Shown: in pieces, positions 5,784 to 6,617 of the stretch
How the letters are laid out: the number at the start of each line of letters is the position of its first letter
Position numbering within the stretch: the first letter of the stretch is position 1
Assembly: GCA_003542955.1 (NCBI GenBank)
Contig: DPJP01000403.1
Coordinates: 9,690-16,306 of the forward strand
DNA length: 6,617 bases
DNA from: Armatimonadota bacterium
GTDB lineage: Bacteria; Armatimonadota; Zipacnadia; Zipacnadales; UBA11051
Direction: 5' to 3'
Program-made: the position numbers and the translations under genes
Notes under the pieces: model-generated
The model's database searches: none
The model's input: only the letters and a program-made list of their open reading frames with translations
What the model was told of the DNA's origin: nothing

Positions 5784-6617
5784 ATGCATGCACTGGTCAG
5801 TGGTGGCGCCGGCTTTATCGGATCACACCTGGTTCGCGAACTCCGACGAAGGGGGCACCAAGTCACAGTCGTCGACAACCTGTCTACCGGGTCCGTCCGT
5901 AACATTGAGGCGCTGCTCGATGATGACGCGTTCACTTTCGTCGAGGCCGATGTCTGCAACACCGACATACTAAGGCCCCTGATGGCGAAGGCCGATTACT
6001 GCTTCCACCTCGCCGCCGCCGTCGGCGTGAAGCGAATCATCGACCACCCGCTGGCATCCCTCGAAGGACTCGTTCATGCCACTTCGGCCGTCCTCGACCT
6101 CGCCAACGAGCACAAGGTCCCCGTCTTCTTTGCCTCAACGTCCGAAGTCTACGGCAAGCACGAGCCGTGTGAACTCCACGAGGACATGCCCAGCATCATC
6201 GGCCCAGTCAAGCACTGGCGCTGGCTCTACGCGTGTGCGAAGCTGCTCGACGAGTTCTGGGCCCTGGCCCACCACAAGCAGAATGGCCTCCCCGTCATCG
6301 TCGCCCGCTTCTTCAACGTCAGCGGCCCCCGACAAACCGGCCAGTGGGGGATGGTCGTGCCCACCTTCGTCAAGCAGGCCATGGAGAACAAAGAACTCAC
6401 CGTCTACGGCGACGGCTGCCAGAAACGCTGCTTCATGCATGTGGATGACTGCATCGAGGCGATCATGCGCCTCACCGAGAACGACGACGCCGTCGGCCTC
6501 TCCGTGAACATCGGCAACTCCCACGAACTCTCCATCACCGAACTCGCCGAGCGCGTCATCGAACTCGTCCCCGGGAGCACATCCACCGTCAAGTACGTGA
6601 CCTACCACGAGGCGTAC
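5784..6617 (+). CDS. NAD-dependent epimerase/dehydratase (extended SDR), nucleotide-sugar modifying; 3' end outside window
   Basis: 278 codons are open to the window edge. The family is about 310-330 residues, so about 40 are missing. It has NAD-binding G7-G-A-G10-F-I-G13, D31 at the end of strand 2, DYCFHLAA (71-78), ASTSEVYG (117-124, catalytic Thr/Ser region), catalytic Y149-x3-K153, RFFNVSGPRQTGQWGMVVP (175-193) and GDGCQKRCFMHVDD (209-222). The R-C-F-x-H-V version of the last block, with GPRQTG...GMVVP, marks a UXS/GalE-related subgroup often annotated UDP-glucose 4-epimerase, UDP-glucuronate decarboxylase or dTDP-glucose dehydratase. The exact reaction is not decided here. The last residues (YVTYHEAY) fit the usual block before the substrate-gating C-terminus, which is lost. 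ATG 5784 is preceded by AGGGA (5773-5777) at 6-nt spacing, and the glycine loop starts at residue 7, so the start looks right. It is divergent from the operon and clearly different from the epimerase at 1774-2709. Confidence 0.88.
   Translation, partial: MHALVSGGAGFIGSHLVRELRRRGHQVTVVDNLSTGSVRNIEALLDDDAFTFVEADVCNTDILRPLMAKADYCFHLAAAVGVKRIIDHPLASLEGLVHATSAVLDLANEHKVPVFFASTSEVYGKHEPCELHEDMPSIIGPVKHWRWLYACAKLLDEFWALAHHKQNGLPVIVARFFNVSGPRQTGQWGMVVPTFVKQAMENKELTVYGDGCQKRCFMHVDDCIEAIMRLTENDDAVGLSVNIGNSHELSITELAERVIELVPGSTSTVKYVTYHEAY

Noticed and set aside
6135..6608. A 157-codon minus-strand reading frame opposite the second epimerase
   Set aside because: The plus strand here encodes a clear SDR enzyme with YxxxK and GDG..RCF motifs. 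The antisense frame is rich in Gly/Asp/Val/Glu, as expected for a shadow of that gene.
5784..6617. Possible recent transfer of the second epimerase, from its higher use of GAA for Glu and CTC for Leu than in the operon genes
   Set aside because: A hand count is small, CTC is also frequent in the first epimerase, and overall GC looks alike. This is not enough to claim a different origin.

Overview
This window is part of a surface-polysaccharide (exopolysaccharide, capsule or O-antigen type) locus. It comes from a GC-rich bacterium that I cannot place in a phylum. There are six protein-coding genes. The two at the window edges are cut off. I see no rRNA, tRNA, insertion sequence, CRISPR array or phage gene.

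Layout. Positions 2-817 (+) hold the C-terminal part of a multi-membrane-spanning O-antigen ligase/polymerase-like protein. It converges on a four-gene operon on the minus strand, and a GC-rich hairpin (842-874) lies between the two stop codons. Read in its own direction, the operon encodes: a GlmU-like sugar-1-phosphate nucleotidyltransferase without the acetyltransferase domain (5458-4409); a large GHMP/galactokinase-family sugar kinase (4403-2754, 5 nt after the previous stop); a WbpP/GalE-type nucleotide-sugar 4-epimerase (2709-1774); and a class I SAM-dependent methyltransferase with an N-terminal Cys4 zinc-ribbon (1752-877, 21 nt after the epimerase stop). A 325-bp intergenic region (5459-5783) separates the operon from a divergent second SDR epimerase/dehydratase (5784 to the window end, C-terminus missing). 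That region carries a plausible sigma70-type promoter in each direction.

How they may work together (inference). The kinase could make a sugar 1-phosphate, the GlmU-like enzyme would couple it to a nucleotide (probably UDP), and the 4-epimerase would interconvert the gluco/galacto forms. The methyltransferase may decorate the sugar, and the ligase/polymerase would use the finished glycan at the membrane. The kinase and nucleotidyltransferase together look like a salvage route to a nucleotide sugar. The most interesting details are the substrate-determining residues. The kinase has Ser where galactokinases have the Glu that contacts the sugar 6-position. The first epimerase has Ser at the gatekeeper position where E. 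coli GalE has Tyr, the WbpP-like state that admits N-acetylated substrates. The nucleotidyltransferase carries an insertion of about 100 residues inside its catalytic domain. These suggest a non-galactose substrate, possibly an N-acetylated and/or uronic sugar, but the sequence alone does not settle it.
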